DNA of 64,000 nt from Brevibacterium yomogidense (GTDB lineage: Bacteria > Actinomycetota > Actinomycetes > Actinomycetales > Brevibacteriaceae): contig NZ_FWFF01000020.1 of the NCBI RefSeq assembly GCF_900163715.1, positions 62,001 through 126,000 of the forward strand, in the 5' to 3' direction. Of the stretch, positions 9,093-16,841 are shown in pieces. How positions within the stretch are numbered: the stretch's first letter is position 1; the number at the start of each line of letters is the position of its first letter. Both the position numbers and the translations under genes were made by a program. The notes beneath the pieces were generated by a model that ran no database searches, was not told where the DNA came from, and saw only the letters and a list, made by a program, of their open reading frames with translations.

Positions 9093-9116
9093 CGATCGTT
9101 CAGTATCTGACGATCG
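9093..9116. promoter_or_regulatory. Candidate operator palindrome before thiolase-DUF35 operon
   Basis: Arms CGATCG...CGATCG with internal TCAG-TAT-CTGA give a near-perfect 24-bp palindrome about 20 bases before the thiolase GTG. Size and position fit a TetR-type repressor site, a common control of acyl-CoA genes. The cognate regulator is not in the window. Confidence 0.45.
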
Positions 9117-9137
9117 TAGCGCACGCCCGAGCCGCGG

Positions 9138-9164
9138 TCAGCGCTTCTTCTCACCCCGCGCACG
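9138..9164. repeat. Direct repeat, distal copy of rlmB 3' end
   Basis: 27 bases identical to 10216-10242. Read on the minus strand it encodes the last RGEKKR and stop of rlmB. Similarity extends with three mismatches to 9173 (reading [11 protein letters not shown] against [11 protein letters not shown]). Confidence 0.92.
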
Positions 9165-9226
9165 AGCGTCCTCAACCCGCCGCGAAAACGTGTCCGCTCA
9201 CTTAACGAGTGGACTTAACACGTGAC

Positions 9227-10162
9227 CTACTCGAAGAAGTCCTCGTCTACATCCACCAGCTCATACGTTCGAGCAACCTGAACACCCACCTTGTACTTGA
9301 TCATGAGATCCGTGAGGCGCTTTGCGTTGATCAGCACGATGTTCGTCGAAATCGACTGAGCATAGGCCCGGGCGTTCGGGGTGAAATCACTCGTCGTGAT
9401 GAACACTCCACGTGTCGCCACCCTTCCAGCCAGCGCACCGATGAACGCCTGTATCGTCTCGCGACCGATGTTGTTTCCCGCCGCGTATCGCTTCGCCTGC
9501 ACGTAGATCTGATCAAGACCCAAGGGATCCTGATCGATAACCCCATCCACCCCGCCATCTCCGGTCCCACCGATCCGCATGCCGCGCTGTTCAGCGCCCC
9601 CGTAGCCCATCGCAAGCAGGAGTCTTACCACCGCTTCTTCAAAGAACGCAGGTTCGGAAGCGCGCAAGCGTTCGAGCAGATCGCCCGCGACCGTCGCATG
9701 GATCAGATCGATGCCACCCTGGATCTGTTCCTCGGGCGACGTCTCCACCTCCTCCGCTGAGGACACAGTCACGTCGGAGAGAATCTGGCCGCCACTGGCC
9801 GACGTGTCGGGCCAGTAATCCTTGAACAGCTGATTCGCTTCAGAAAACGACAGCTTCGCGTTCGGATTCTGTGCGAGCCACGACTTTCCACGCTCCGTGA
9901 TCGCATACGTCGCGCGTACAGGTCGTTCGAGCCACCCTGCTTTGAACATGTGGGAGACGGCCCAGCCGGCCCGGTTATCAGCACGAGATTCTCCAAAGGA
10001 GATCGTCTCCGCGCGCGCACCTTCAGAAAGTCCCAGTCGGTCCTGCGCAGCAGCTAGAATCTCGCGGCGCTTTCGTGGTTGACCGTCAACCAGCACCTCG
10101 AGTACCGGCACAAGGAAGTGTGGCCATATCGGAACCTGTGATGCCTGCCTCTCGTCAGTCAC
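9227..10162 (-). CDS. mrr: Mrr-type restriction endonuclease (type IV)
   Basis: 311 residues. The N-terminal third is an Mrr_N-like winged helix (VPIWPHFLVPVLEVLVDGQP, then AGWLERPVRATYAITERG). The C-terminal half is the Mrr_cat nuclease with the PD-(D/E)xK core GDGGVDGVI followed by YVQAKRY near residue 230. Such enzymes cut DNA carrying foreign methylation and defend against phage or incoming DNA. Codon choice and base composition are less GC-rich than in neighbouring genes, consistent with recent acquisition. It has no companion methylase, as expected for type IV. Its start lies 54 bases from the rlmB stop. Confidence 0.92.
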   Translation of the reverse strand: MTDERQASQVPIWPHFLVPVLEVLVDGQPRKRREILAAAQDRLGLSEGARAETISFGESRADNRAGWAVSHMFKAGWLERPVRATYAITERGKSWLAQNPNAKLSFSEANQLFKDYWPDTSASGGQILSDVTVSSAEEVETSPEEQIQGGIDLIHATVAGDLLERLRASEPAFFEEAVVRLLLAMGYGGAEQRGMRIGGTGDGGVDGVIDQDPLGLDQIYVQAKRYAAGNNIGRETIQAFIGALAGRVATRGVFITTSDFTPNARAYAQSISTNIVLINAKRLTDLMIKYKVGVQVARTYELVDVDEDFFE

Positions 10163-10215
10163 AACTCACCTTCCAAAACACACATCGGCATTTGAAAGAA
10201 GACATCCACGCCTTC

Positions 10216-10242
10216 TCAGCGCTTCTTCTCACCCCGCGCACG
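10216..10242. repeat. Direct repeat, native rlmB 3' end
   Basis: Identical to 9138-9164. The first three bases are the complement of the rlmB stop codon, so the repeat starts exactly at the end of the gene. Confidence 0.92.
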
Positions 10243-11172
10243 GGCGATCTCGTACAGGCTCACCGCAGCCGCGACACCGGCGTTGAGCGACTCCGTGGAC
10301 GACACGATCGGGATCGACACGATCTGGTCGCACGCCTCGCGCACCAGGCGGGACAGGCCCTTCCCCTCGGAGCCGACGACGATGCAGACCGGCGAGTCCG
10401 CCAGTGCCAGGCCCGGCAGCGAGACATCGCCTTCCATGTCGAGGCCCAGCACGAACACGCCCTGCTTCTTGAGGCTCTGCAGCGTGCGCACCAGGTTGAC
10501 CACCTGCGCGACCGGGATGCGGGCCGCCGCACCGGCGGATGTCTTCCACGCCGCCGCCGTCATCGACGCCGCCCTGCGCTCCGTCACGATGACGCCGTGC
10601 CCGCCGAACGCTGCGGTCGATCGCACGATCGCACCCAGGTTGCGGGGGTCGGTGATCTCGTCGAGCGCCACGAGCAGCGGCGTCTCCAGCCGGCTCTTCG
10701 CCGTGTGCAGGAGATCCTCCGGCTGCGCGTACTCGTACGGCGGCACCTGCAGGGCGATGCCCTGGTGGATCGCATCGTTCGTCAGCCGGTCGAGGTCCTG
10801 CTTGCTCGCCTCGAGCATCGCGATCCCACGGTCCGCCGCGAGGGAGATGGACTCCTTCACACGGTCATCGGCCTCTGTGCGCGACGAGACGTAGAGAGCC
10901 GTCGCCGGCACCCCCTCGCGCAGCGCCTCGACGACGGAGTTGCGGCCCGCGACCGTGTCCGGTCCGGACTCGCGCTTGCGCCGGCGGGACTGCCGGGCAC
11001 GCTGCTCCTTCTCCTTCTCGTGCTCGTTCTTGAAGGCCTTGTGGTAGACCCGGTCCTCCGCCTTCGGAGTGGGGCCCTTCCCCTCGAGCTTGCGGCGGCC
11101 CAGGCCGCCGGTCCCCTTCTGGGGGCCCTTCTTGGACTTGCGGACTGCTCCGCTGCGTGGCTTAGGTGGCAT
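10216..11172 (-). CDS. rlmB: 23S rRNA (guanosine-2'-O-)-methyltransferase, SpoU family
   Basis: 318 residues. Methylates a ribose in 23S rRNA (G2251 in the E. coli case) using SAM. The first 70 residues are Lys/Arg-rich and disordered-looking, as usual in actinobacteria. Next comes the substrate-binding domain ([13 protein letters not shown]) and the SPOUT knot motifs [31 protein letters not shown] and [18 protein letters not shown] at 11172 follows GAGGAGAC. cysS upstream on the same strand gives the common cysS-rlmB order. Its 3' end is the target of the restriction-gene insertion. Confidence 0.95.
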   Translation of the reverse strand: MPPKPRSGAVRKSKKGPQKGTGGLGRRKLEGKGPTPKAEDRVYHKAFKNEHEKEKEQRARQSRRRKRESGPDTVAGRNSVVEALREGVPATALYVSSRTEADDRVKESISLAADRGIAMLEASKQDLDRLTNDAIHQGIALQVPPYEYAQPEDLLHTAKSRLETPLLVALDEITDPRNLGAIVRSTAAFGGHGVIVTERRAASMTAAAWKTSAGAAARIPVAQVVNLVRTLQSLKKQGVFVLGLDMEGDVSLPGLALADSPVCIVVGSEGKGLSRLVREACDQIVSIPIVSSTESLNAGVAAAVSLYEIARARGEKKR

Positions 11173-11238
11173 GGTGTCTCCTCTTCCGAGGGTTGATTGA
11201 GAAAGTCGTCATGGCGGCTCGAGCGGCGCGCGGCCGCG

Positions 11239-12738
11239 TCAGTCCCGAGCCAGGTCGTAGCGGTAGCCATCCGGGGTGTCCTCGATGAGGACGCCAGCCT
11301 CCCGAAGTCGGTCACGGAGGGCGTCCGCGGTCGCGAAGTCCTTCACCGCCTTCGCGTCGAGCCGCTGGTGCGCGACGAGGTCGACCAGGCTGTCGAGCGC
11401 CGCCCGCACCGGATCGTCGTCGCCGGAACCCTCCGTCGCCGAGGCCCCGTCCGCCTGACCGGCCCACGCCGGGTCGGTGGGGTTCACCCCGAGGATGTCG
11501 AGCATCAGCTCGACCTGCGCGAGCAGCTGCACCAGCTGCGCGCGGTCGGCGTCGCCGAGTCCGCCGACCTTCGCCGCGGCGACCAGCTTCGACCCGTCGC
11601 GCACGGTCGAGAACACGACGGACAGGGCCCGTGGGATCGACAGGTCCTCATCCATCGCCACCGCGAACTCGTCGGGCACATCCGCGACGCGGGAGTCGTA
11701 GCCGACCGCGGCCTCGGGCGCGGCGGGTGCCTCCGCACCCAGCACCTCCCGGGCACGCGCCACGAATCCGGCGAGCTTGTCGTAGGCGGTCCGCTGCTTC
11801 TCGATGAGTTGCGGCGAGAATTCGAGCGTCGACCGGTAATGGGCCGTGGACAGGAAGTAGCGCAGAACGGCCGCCGGGAACGCCTCGAGCAGGTCGTGCG
11901 CGAACACGGAGTTGCCCAACGACTTCGACATCTTGTCGCCGCCCACGTTGAGCAGCCCGGAATGCATCCAGATGCGGGCGAAGGCATCGCCGGCGGCATT
12001 GGACTGGGCCATCTCGTTCTCGTGGTGCGGGAAGCGCAGGTCGAGCCCACCGCCGTGGATGTCGAACTCCGCACCCAGATACTTCGTCGACATCGCGGAG
12101 CACTCGATGTGCCAGCCGGGCCGGCCGCGTCCCCAGGGAGCCCCCCACGACGCGGTGTCCGGCTCGCCCTCCTTGTGCCCCTTCCACAGCGCGAAGTCGC
12201 GGACGTCGCGCTTGCCGCGGGGATCCGCGTCAGCGGCGTCCGCCATGTCGTCGACGCTCTGGTGGGTCAGTGCTCCGTAGTCCGCCCACGACCGCACATC
12301 GAAATACACGTCCCCGGACCCGTCGTCCGCCGCGTAGGCGTGCCCTGCCTCGATGAGCCGGCCGATCAGCGCGATCATCTCCGTGATGTGCCCTGTCGCA
12401 CGCGGTTCGTACGTGGGCGGCAGGACGTTCATCGCCTCATAGGCCCGGGTGAACACCCGCTCGTAGTGATAGGCGTGGGCCCACCACTCGCGCTCCTCCT
12501 CGACGGACTTCGTGAGGATCTTGTCGTCGACGTCCGTCGTGTTGCGCACGAGCGTCACGCGCAGACCGCGGTAGGTGAGCCAGCGACGCAGCTGATCGAA
12601 GACGACCGCAGAGCGCATGTGCCCGATGTGGGGCGCTCCCTGCACTGTGGCACCACAGACGTAGATCCCCACCTCGCCGTCACGGACGGGCTCGAGGGGG
12701 ATCAGATCTCCGGTGGCAGTGCTGTGCAGTCGTATCAC
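11239..12738 (-). CDS. cysS: Cysteinyl-tRNA synthetase
   Basis: Charges tRNA-Cys. 499 residues, a class I synthetase with the HIGH motif as PHIGHMRSAV near residue 31 and KMSKSLGN near 260; CGATVQGAPH carries the first zinc cysteine. GTG at 12738 (MIRLHSTATGD) is chosen over an upstream ATG at 12792 because TACACT lies 7 nt before it and homologues begin at this point. The C-terminal DALR-like domain includes a short Gly/Ser/Asp-rich insert (near residue 430). Same strand as rlmB, with 66 bases between. Confidence 0.95.
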   Translation of the reverse strand: MIRLHSTATGDLIPLEPVRDGEVGIYVCGATVQGAPHIGHMRSAVVFDQLRRWLTYRGLRVTLVRNTTDVDDKILTKSVEEEREWWAHAYHYERVFTRAYEAMNVLPPTYEPRATGHITEMIALIGRLIEAGHAYAADDGSGDVYFDVRSWADYGALTHQSVDDMADAADADPRGKRDVRDFALWKGHKEGEPDTASWGAPWGRGRPGWHIECSAMSTKYLGAEFDIHGGGLDLRFPHHENEMAQSNAAGDAFARIWMHSGLLNVGGDKMSKSLGNSVFAHDLLEAFPAAVLRYFLSTAHYRSTLEFSPQLIEKQRTAYDKLAGFVARAREVLGAEAPAAPEAAVGYDSRVADVPDEFAVAMDEDLSIPRALSVVFSTVRDGSKLVAAAKVGGLGDADRAQLVQLLAQVELMLDILGVNPTDPAWAGQADGASATEGSGDDDPVRAALDSLVDLVAHQRLDAKAVKDFATADALRDRLREAGVLIEDTPDGYRYDLARD

Positions 12739-12745
12739 GTCCGTA

Positions 12746-12751
12746 AGTGTA
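12746..12751 (-). promoter_or_regulatory. -10 box (TACACT), leaderless type, cysS
   Basis: TACACT on the minus strand is separated by 7 nt from the GTG at 12738. No Shine-Dalgarno sequence fits. This argues against a T-box leader for cysS. Confidence 0.45.
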
Positions 12752-12962
12752 CCGAGAGGACCGCACACGGGGCTTGCCTCGCGTGCACTCATCAGCGCCG
12801 AGAGCGCTTCCCGACGGACCCAGGCGCACCCAGCGTGCGAAACTTACACCATTCGCGGTGATCTGCGCCACACTTGAGGCACTATTCACAGTGAGTGCCC
12901 GGTCGCGACTTACACTTCACACCTCAGTGCAAAGTCGCACTCAGACGAAAGGATCACACTTC

Positions 12963-14573
12963 ATGTCGTCGGCACAGCAGGCACCTGAACGCCAGGTGTT
13001 CGTCAGCCGCTCAGCCTTCATATTGGCCGCGATCGGATCCGCGATCGGACTGGGGAACATCTGGCGCTTCCCCTACGTGGCCTATGACAGCGGCGGCGGC
13101 GCCTTCATCATCCCCTACCTCATCGCACTCCTGACGGCAGGCATCCCGCTCCTGTTCGTGGTCTACGCGATCGGCCACCGGTCGCGCTCCTCGGCTCCGC
13201 TGGCGTACCGGTCCCTGCACCGGGCCGCAGAGCCGATCGGCTGGTTCAAGACCGGCATCGCGACCCTCATCGGCATCTACTACGCCGTGATCGTCGGCTG
13301 GGCGGTGTCGTACACCGGCTTCTCCTTCACGCAGGCGTGGGGCGACGACGCCGAGGGCTTCTTCATCGCGGAGTACCTCCAGCAGAACGGCGAAGCCGGA
13401 CTGTCAGGCGACTTCGTCCCCGGCGTGATGATCCCGCTCATCATCGTGTGGGTCATCTGCCTCGTCATCCTCTACGCGGGTGTGCAGAGCGGCATCGCGC
13501 GGTTCTCCAAGATCTTCGTGCCGCTCCTCGTCGTCGTCTTCGCGATCATGGTCGTCCGCGCGCTGTTCCTCCCGGGAGCCGCCGCAGGACTCGACGCGCT
13601 GTTCACTCCGGACTGGTCCGCACTCTTCGACCCGTCGGTCTGGGTCGCCGCCTACGGACAGATCTTCTTCTCCCTGTCGATCATGTTCGGCATCATGCTC
13701 ACCTATGCCTCGTACCTGAAGCGGAAGACGAACCTCACAGGCTCCGGCCTGGTCGTGGGCTTCGCGAACTCCGGCTTCGAGATGCTCGCCGGAGTCGGCG
13801 TGTTCGCCGCACTCGGGTTCATGGCCCACACTGCGGGCACGGGTGTGGACGAGGTCGTCAGCAACGGCGTGGGCCTGGCCTTCATCGCGTTCCCGACGAT
13901 CATCAGCCAGATGCCCGGCGGCGCGATCTTCGGCGTCCTGTTCTTCCTCACGCTGATCTTCGCCGGGCTCACCTCGCTCGTTTCGATCATCCAGGTCCCA
14001 ATCGCCGCGATCGCGGACAAGACCGGCATCAGCGAGCGGACCTCGACGGTGATCGTGGGTGGCCTCATGGCCGTCGTCTCGATCCTCATCATGCCCACGG
14101 CCACCGGCCTCAGCGTGTTGGACACAATCGACGCGTTCACCAACAATATCGGCATCGTCGGCGTCGCGCTCACCGCCATCATCGCGGTGGGCTGGCTGCT
14201 GGTCGGCCTGCCGCAGCTGCGGGATCACCTCAACGGCGTCTCGTCGTTCAAGGTCGGCCGCACGTGGATCGTCTTCGTCTCCGTCGTCACTCCGATCGTC
14301 CTGGGCTTCATGCTCATCCAGCAGATCATCACGTTCGCGCAGGAAGGATACGAGGGGTACCCGACATGGCACCTGCTGCTGTTCGGCTGGGGCCTCATCG
14401 CGGCACTCGCATACGTGTCCTTCCTCATCAGCATCATCCCGTGGCCGAAGAAGAGTCTGGCACGCGTCGAGCAGGCGCGGGCAGAGTTCGAAGCTGAATC
14501 CGGGACCGGGGGCGACACCACTGCGACCGGCGAAGGGAACCCAGCCGCATCCACTGGAGGTGAGAAGGCATGA
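12963..14573 (+). CDS. metP: Sodium-dependent methionine/alanine transporter, NSS family
   Basis: 536-residue sodium:neurotransmitter-symporter family transporter. The first helix has the signature AAIGSAIGLGNIWRFPY (residues about 20-36), which holds sodium and substrate ligands; about 12 membrane helices follow. ATG at 12963 has AAAGGA upstream with 9-nt spacing. The tiny metS gene overlaps its stop, as in the MetPS system of Corynebacterium glutamicum, which imports methionine and alanine; that identity rests on the pairing. The hydrophilic C-terminal tail is Glu/Gly/Thr-rich. Confidence 0.9.
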   Translation: MSSAQQAPERQVFVSRSAFILAAIGSAIGLGNIWRFPYVAYDSGGGAFIIPYLIALLTAGIPLLFVVYAIGHRSRSSAPLAYRSLHRAAEPIGWFKTGIATLIGIYYAVIVGWAVSYTGFSFTQAWGDDAEGFFIAEYLQQNGEAGLSGDFVPGVMIPLIIVWVICLVILYAGVQSGIARFSKIFVPLLVVVFAIMVVRALFLPGAAAGLDALFTPDWSALFDPSVWVAAYGQIFFSLSIMFGIMLTYASYLKRKTNLTGSGLVVGFANSGFEMLAGVGVFAALGFMAHTAGTGVDEVVSNGVGLAFIAFPTIISQMPGGAIFGVLFFLTLIFAGLTSLVSIIQVPIAAIADKTGISERTSTVIVGGLMAVVSILIMPTATGLSVLDTIDAFTNNIGIVGVALTAIIAVGWLLVGLPQLRDHLNGVSSFKVGRTWIVFVSVVTPIVLGFMLIQQIITFAQEGYEGYPTWHLLLFGWGLIAALAYVSFLISIIPWPKKSLARVEQARAEFEAESGTGGDTTATGEGNPAASTGGEKA

Positions 14574-14689
14574 GCGCAGCAGCCGTCATCATGATGGTCC
14601 TGTCACTGGGCACTGTCTGGGGAGGTCTGGTGTGGTCGATCCTGCACCTGCGTCGCCACCCGGATCCAACCACGGGCGAGGTCGACTGA
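14570..14689 (+). CDS. metS: MetS-like small subunit of methionine/alanine importer
   Basis: 39 residues beginning MSAAAVIMMVLSLGTVWGG, with one transmembrane helix (about residues 4-25) and a short basic then acidic tail (HLRRHPDPTTGEVD). It starts ATGA inside the metP stop with GGAGG 8 nt upstream. Size, topology and position match MetS of the MetPS transporter, which is needed for transport activity. The gene is too short for routine gene callers. Confidence 0.85.
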   Translation: MSAAAVIMMVLSLGTVWGGLVWSILHLRRHPDPTTGEVD

Positions 14690-14729
14690 CCTCTCCCCAC
14701 CGCCCGGCGATCGCCGGACGACCGCGCCC

Positions 14730-14774
14730 GAGGCCGGGGCCGGGTGCCGCATCCGCGGTGCCGGCCCCGGCCTC
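14730..14774 (+). terminator. Hairpin terminator after metPS
   Basis: Perfect 14-bp stem (14730-14743 with 14761-14774) and 17-nt loop, very GC-rich. No long T-run follows, as is usual in actinobacteria. Confidence 0.7.
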
Positions 14775-14898
14775 GGCGCATTCCGGCCCGTCTCCCGCGC
14801 CACCCCCGCCCCTCACTGTCCAATCCCAGCCGCCGTCGATAGGCTGGCGGTGACCCGTTCCCGCACACCCCACCTGGGGTGTGGTCGAAAGGAGCCTC

Positions 14899-15993
14899 AT
14901 GCCGTCAACGGTCAAGGGAGTCATCTCCCGCTCGAAGGGCGCTCCCGTAGAGCTTGTCGACATCGTCATCCCGGACCCCGGTCCCGGTGAGGTCGTCGTC
15001 GACGTGAAGTCCTGCGGAGTGTGCCACACCGATCTGCTCTTCCGCGATGGCGGGGTGAGCGACAACTTCCCGTTCCTGCTCGGGCACGAATCCGCGGGTG
15101 TCGTCTCCGAGATCGGCGAAGGCGTCACCGACGTCGAGGTGGGCGATTTCGTCATCCTCAACTGGCGCGCGATCTGCGGCATCTGCCGTGCGTGCAAGCG
15201 CGGTGAGCCCTGGTACTGCTTCGACACCCACAACGCCACGCAGAAGATGACCCTGGCCGAGGACGGCGCAGAGCTCGAGGCAGCTCTGGGCATCGGATCG
15301 TTCGCGGAGAAGACACTGGTCGCCGCCGGGCAGTGCACGAAGGTGCAGGAATCAGACCCAGCCGTCGTGGGCCTCCTGGGCTGCGGCGTGATGGCCGGCA
15401 TCGGCGCGGCGATCAACACCGGCGGCGTCACGCGCGGCCAGTCGGTCGCCGTGATCGGCTGCGGCGGTGTGGGCATGGCATCGATCGTCGGCTCGAGGCT
15501 TGCAGGCGCCGGCACGATCATCGCGATCGACCGCGACCCGAAGAAGCTCGACTGGGCGAAGGAGCGCGGGGCCACGCACACGATCGATTCGTCGGACCTC
15601 GACGAGGACGGCGTCGTGAGCGCGGTCCAGGAGCTCACGGGCGGATTCGGCGCGGACGTCGTCATCGACGCCGTCGGACGACCGGAGACCTGGCGCCAGG
15701 CGTTCTACTCGCGCGACCTCGCGGGCACCGTGGTGCTCGTGGGCGTGCCGACCCCGGACATGGAGCTGTCCGTACCGCTGCTCGACGTGTTCGGCCGCGG
15801 TGGCAGCCTCAAGTCCTCCTGGTACGGCGACTGCCTGCCGGAGCGCGACTTCCCGATGCTCGTGGATCTGTACGAGCAGGGCAGGCTGCCCCTGGACGGC
15901 TTCGTGACGGAGAGGATCGGAGTAGACGGGGTGGAAGAGGCGTTCTCGAAGATGAAGCAGGGTGACGTCCTGCGATCGGTGGTGGAGTTCTGA
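14899..15993 (+). CDS. mscR: S-(hydroxymethyl)mycothiol dehydrogenase (formaldehyde detoxification)
   Basis: 364-residue zinc-dependent medium-chain dehydrogenase. It oxidises the formaldehyde-mycothiol adduct with NAD. Catalytic zinc ligands are visible in SCGVCHTD (about 35-42) and GHESAG; the structural zinc cluster is [15 protein letters not shown]; the NAD fold is [11 protein letters not shown] near 195. The N-terminus [14 protein letters not shown] is typical of the mycothiol-dependent group. ATG at 14899 is preceded by AAAGGAG. The next gene overlaps by one base and encodes the usual MBL-fold partner. Confidence 0.93.
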   Translation: MPSTVKGVISRSKGAPVELVDIVIPDPGPGEVVVDVKSCGVCHTDLLFRDGGVSDNFPFLLGHESAGVVSEIGEGVTDVEVGDFVILNWRAICGICRACKRGEPWYCFDTHNATQKMTLAEDGAELEAALGIGSFAEKTLVAAGQCTKVQESDPAVVGLLGCGVMAGIGAAINTGGVTRGQSVAVIGCGGVGMASIVGSRLAGAGTIIAIDRDPKKLDWAKERGATHTIDSSDLDEDGVVSAVQELTGGFGADVVIDAVGRPETWRQAFYSRDLAGTVVLVGVPTPDMELSVPLLDVFGRGGSLKSSWYGDCLPERDFPMLVDLYEQGRLPLDGFVTERIGVDGVEEAFSKMKQGDVLRSVVEF

Positions 15994-16673
15994 TGAGTGC
16001 ACGCATCGAGCGGATCGTCACGTCCGGCACGTTCTCCCTGGACGGCGGCACATTCGACGTCGACAACAACGTGTGGATCATCGGCGACGACTCCGAGGTC
16101 ATCGTCATCGACCCCGCGCACGACGCGCAGGCCGTCGCGGCCGCCGTGGGAGAGCGGAAGGTCAAGGCCATCCTCCTGACCCACGGGCACGACGACCACA
16201 TCCGCGCGGTCTACGAGACGCAGGAGGCGCTGGGTGGTCCGGCGATCCACCTCAACTCCGACGACCGCGTGCTGTGGGACATGGTCTTCCCCGACCAGAG
16301 TCCCGACAAGGTCATCGAGCCGGGCTCGGAGTACATCGTGGCGGGAGTGCACCTCAACGCACTCCACACCCCAGGGCACTCCCCCGGGTCCACCTGCTTC
16401 TACGTGAGCGAATCCCTGCGCATCCCGGAGGACGTCCTGCCGCAGGGCGCAACGGATTCGAGTCCCGTCCTGTTCTCCGGGGACACGCTGTTCCAGGGAG
16501 GTCCCGGCGCGACGGGCCGTTCGTACTCGAGCTTCGAGACGATCGTGGCGTCAATCTCCGAGACGCTCTTCGAACTGCCCGGCACCACAGTCGTCCTCAC
16601 CGGTCACGGTGACGCGACGACGATCGGCAGCGAGATGCCGCACCTGCAGGAATGGCTGGACCGCGGAGAGTGA
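15993..16673 (+). CDS. MBL-fold metallohydrolase, partner of MscR
   Basis: 226 residues with the metallo-beta-lactamase zinc motif THGHDDH near residue 63, a later HTPGHSPGS (about 124) and GDTLF. It starts in the mscR stop (TGATG). In many actinobacteria this gene follows the mycothiol-dependent formaldehyde dehydrogenase and is thought to hydrolyse S-formylmycothiol or another mycothiol thioester, releasing formate. That role is inferred from fold and operon. A strong hairpin at 16742 ends the operon. Confidence 0.88.
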   Translation: MSARIERIVTSGTFSLDGGTFDVDNNVWIIGDDSEVIVIDPAHDAQAVAAAVGERKVKAILLTHGHDDHIRAVYETQEALGGPAIHLNSDDRVLWDMVFPDQSPDKVIEPGSEYIVAGVHLNALHTPGHSPGSTCFYVSESLRIPEDVLPQGATDSSPVLFSGDTLFQGGPGATGRSYSSFETIVASISETLFELPGTTVVLTGHGDATTIGSEMPHLQEWLDRGE

Positions 16674-16741
16674 CGTGCGGGTTGTGAACTGCTGACTCCG
16701 ACCTGCGGGCTCCGACCTGCCGGCTCCGGTCAGCGGACGCT

Positions 16742-16785
16742 GCGCCCCCTTCTCCGGTGGATCCGTCCACTGGAGGAGGGGGCGC
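16742..16785 (+). terminator. Hairpin terminator after mscR operon
   Basis: 20-bp stem with two mismatches (16742-16761 against 16766-16785) and a TCCG tetraloop. Confidence 0.75.
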
Positions 16786-16828
16786 GGTGATTCACGGGGC
16801 GCACCGTGTCCGGGAAGCTCCCCTGCCC

Positions 16829-16834
16829 TAGGAT
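16829..16834 (+). promoter_or_regulatory. -10 box (TAGGAT), leaderless type, amino acid permease
   Basis: TAGGAT is followed after 7 nt by the GTG at 16842. No ribosome site is visible for that start. Confidence 0.5.
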
Positions 16835-16841
16835 CAGGGCT

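Larger units (their letters stand above)
9138..10242. mobile_element. Putative small restriction island inserted at rlmB 3' end
   Basis: About 1.08 kb bounded by a 27-bp direct repeat of the rlmB 3' end. It holds a single mrr-like gene plus short flanks that are visibly more AT-rich than the surroundings (such as the stretch 10163-10210). Inside the left boundary, 9174-9226 contains TTAAGT repeats and an imperfect hairpin. No integrase is encoded. Exact placement at a conserved gene's stop codon restores rlmB, as site-specific integration does. Homologous exchange with a foreign rlmB end is the alternative. Confidence 0.6.

Noticed and set aside
9138..10242. Prophage or IS element around mrr
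   Set aside because: No integrase, transposase or phage gene; terminal inverted repeats are absent. It is listed instead as a small island.
10075..12861. Long plus-strand frames opposite rlmB and cysS
   Set aside because: They mirror the GC-rich third codon positions of real genes on the other strand and have no domain.
12739..12962. T-box riboswitch for cysS
   Set aside because: The promoter box lies only 7 nt before the start codon, leaving no leader. The rest of the gap serves metP.
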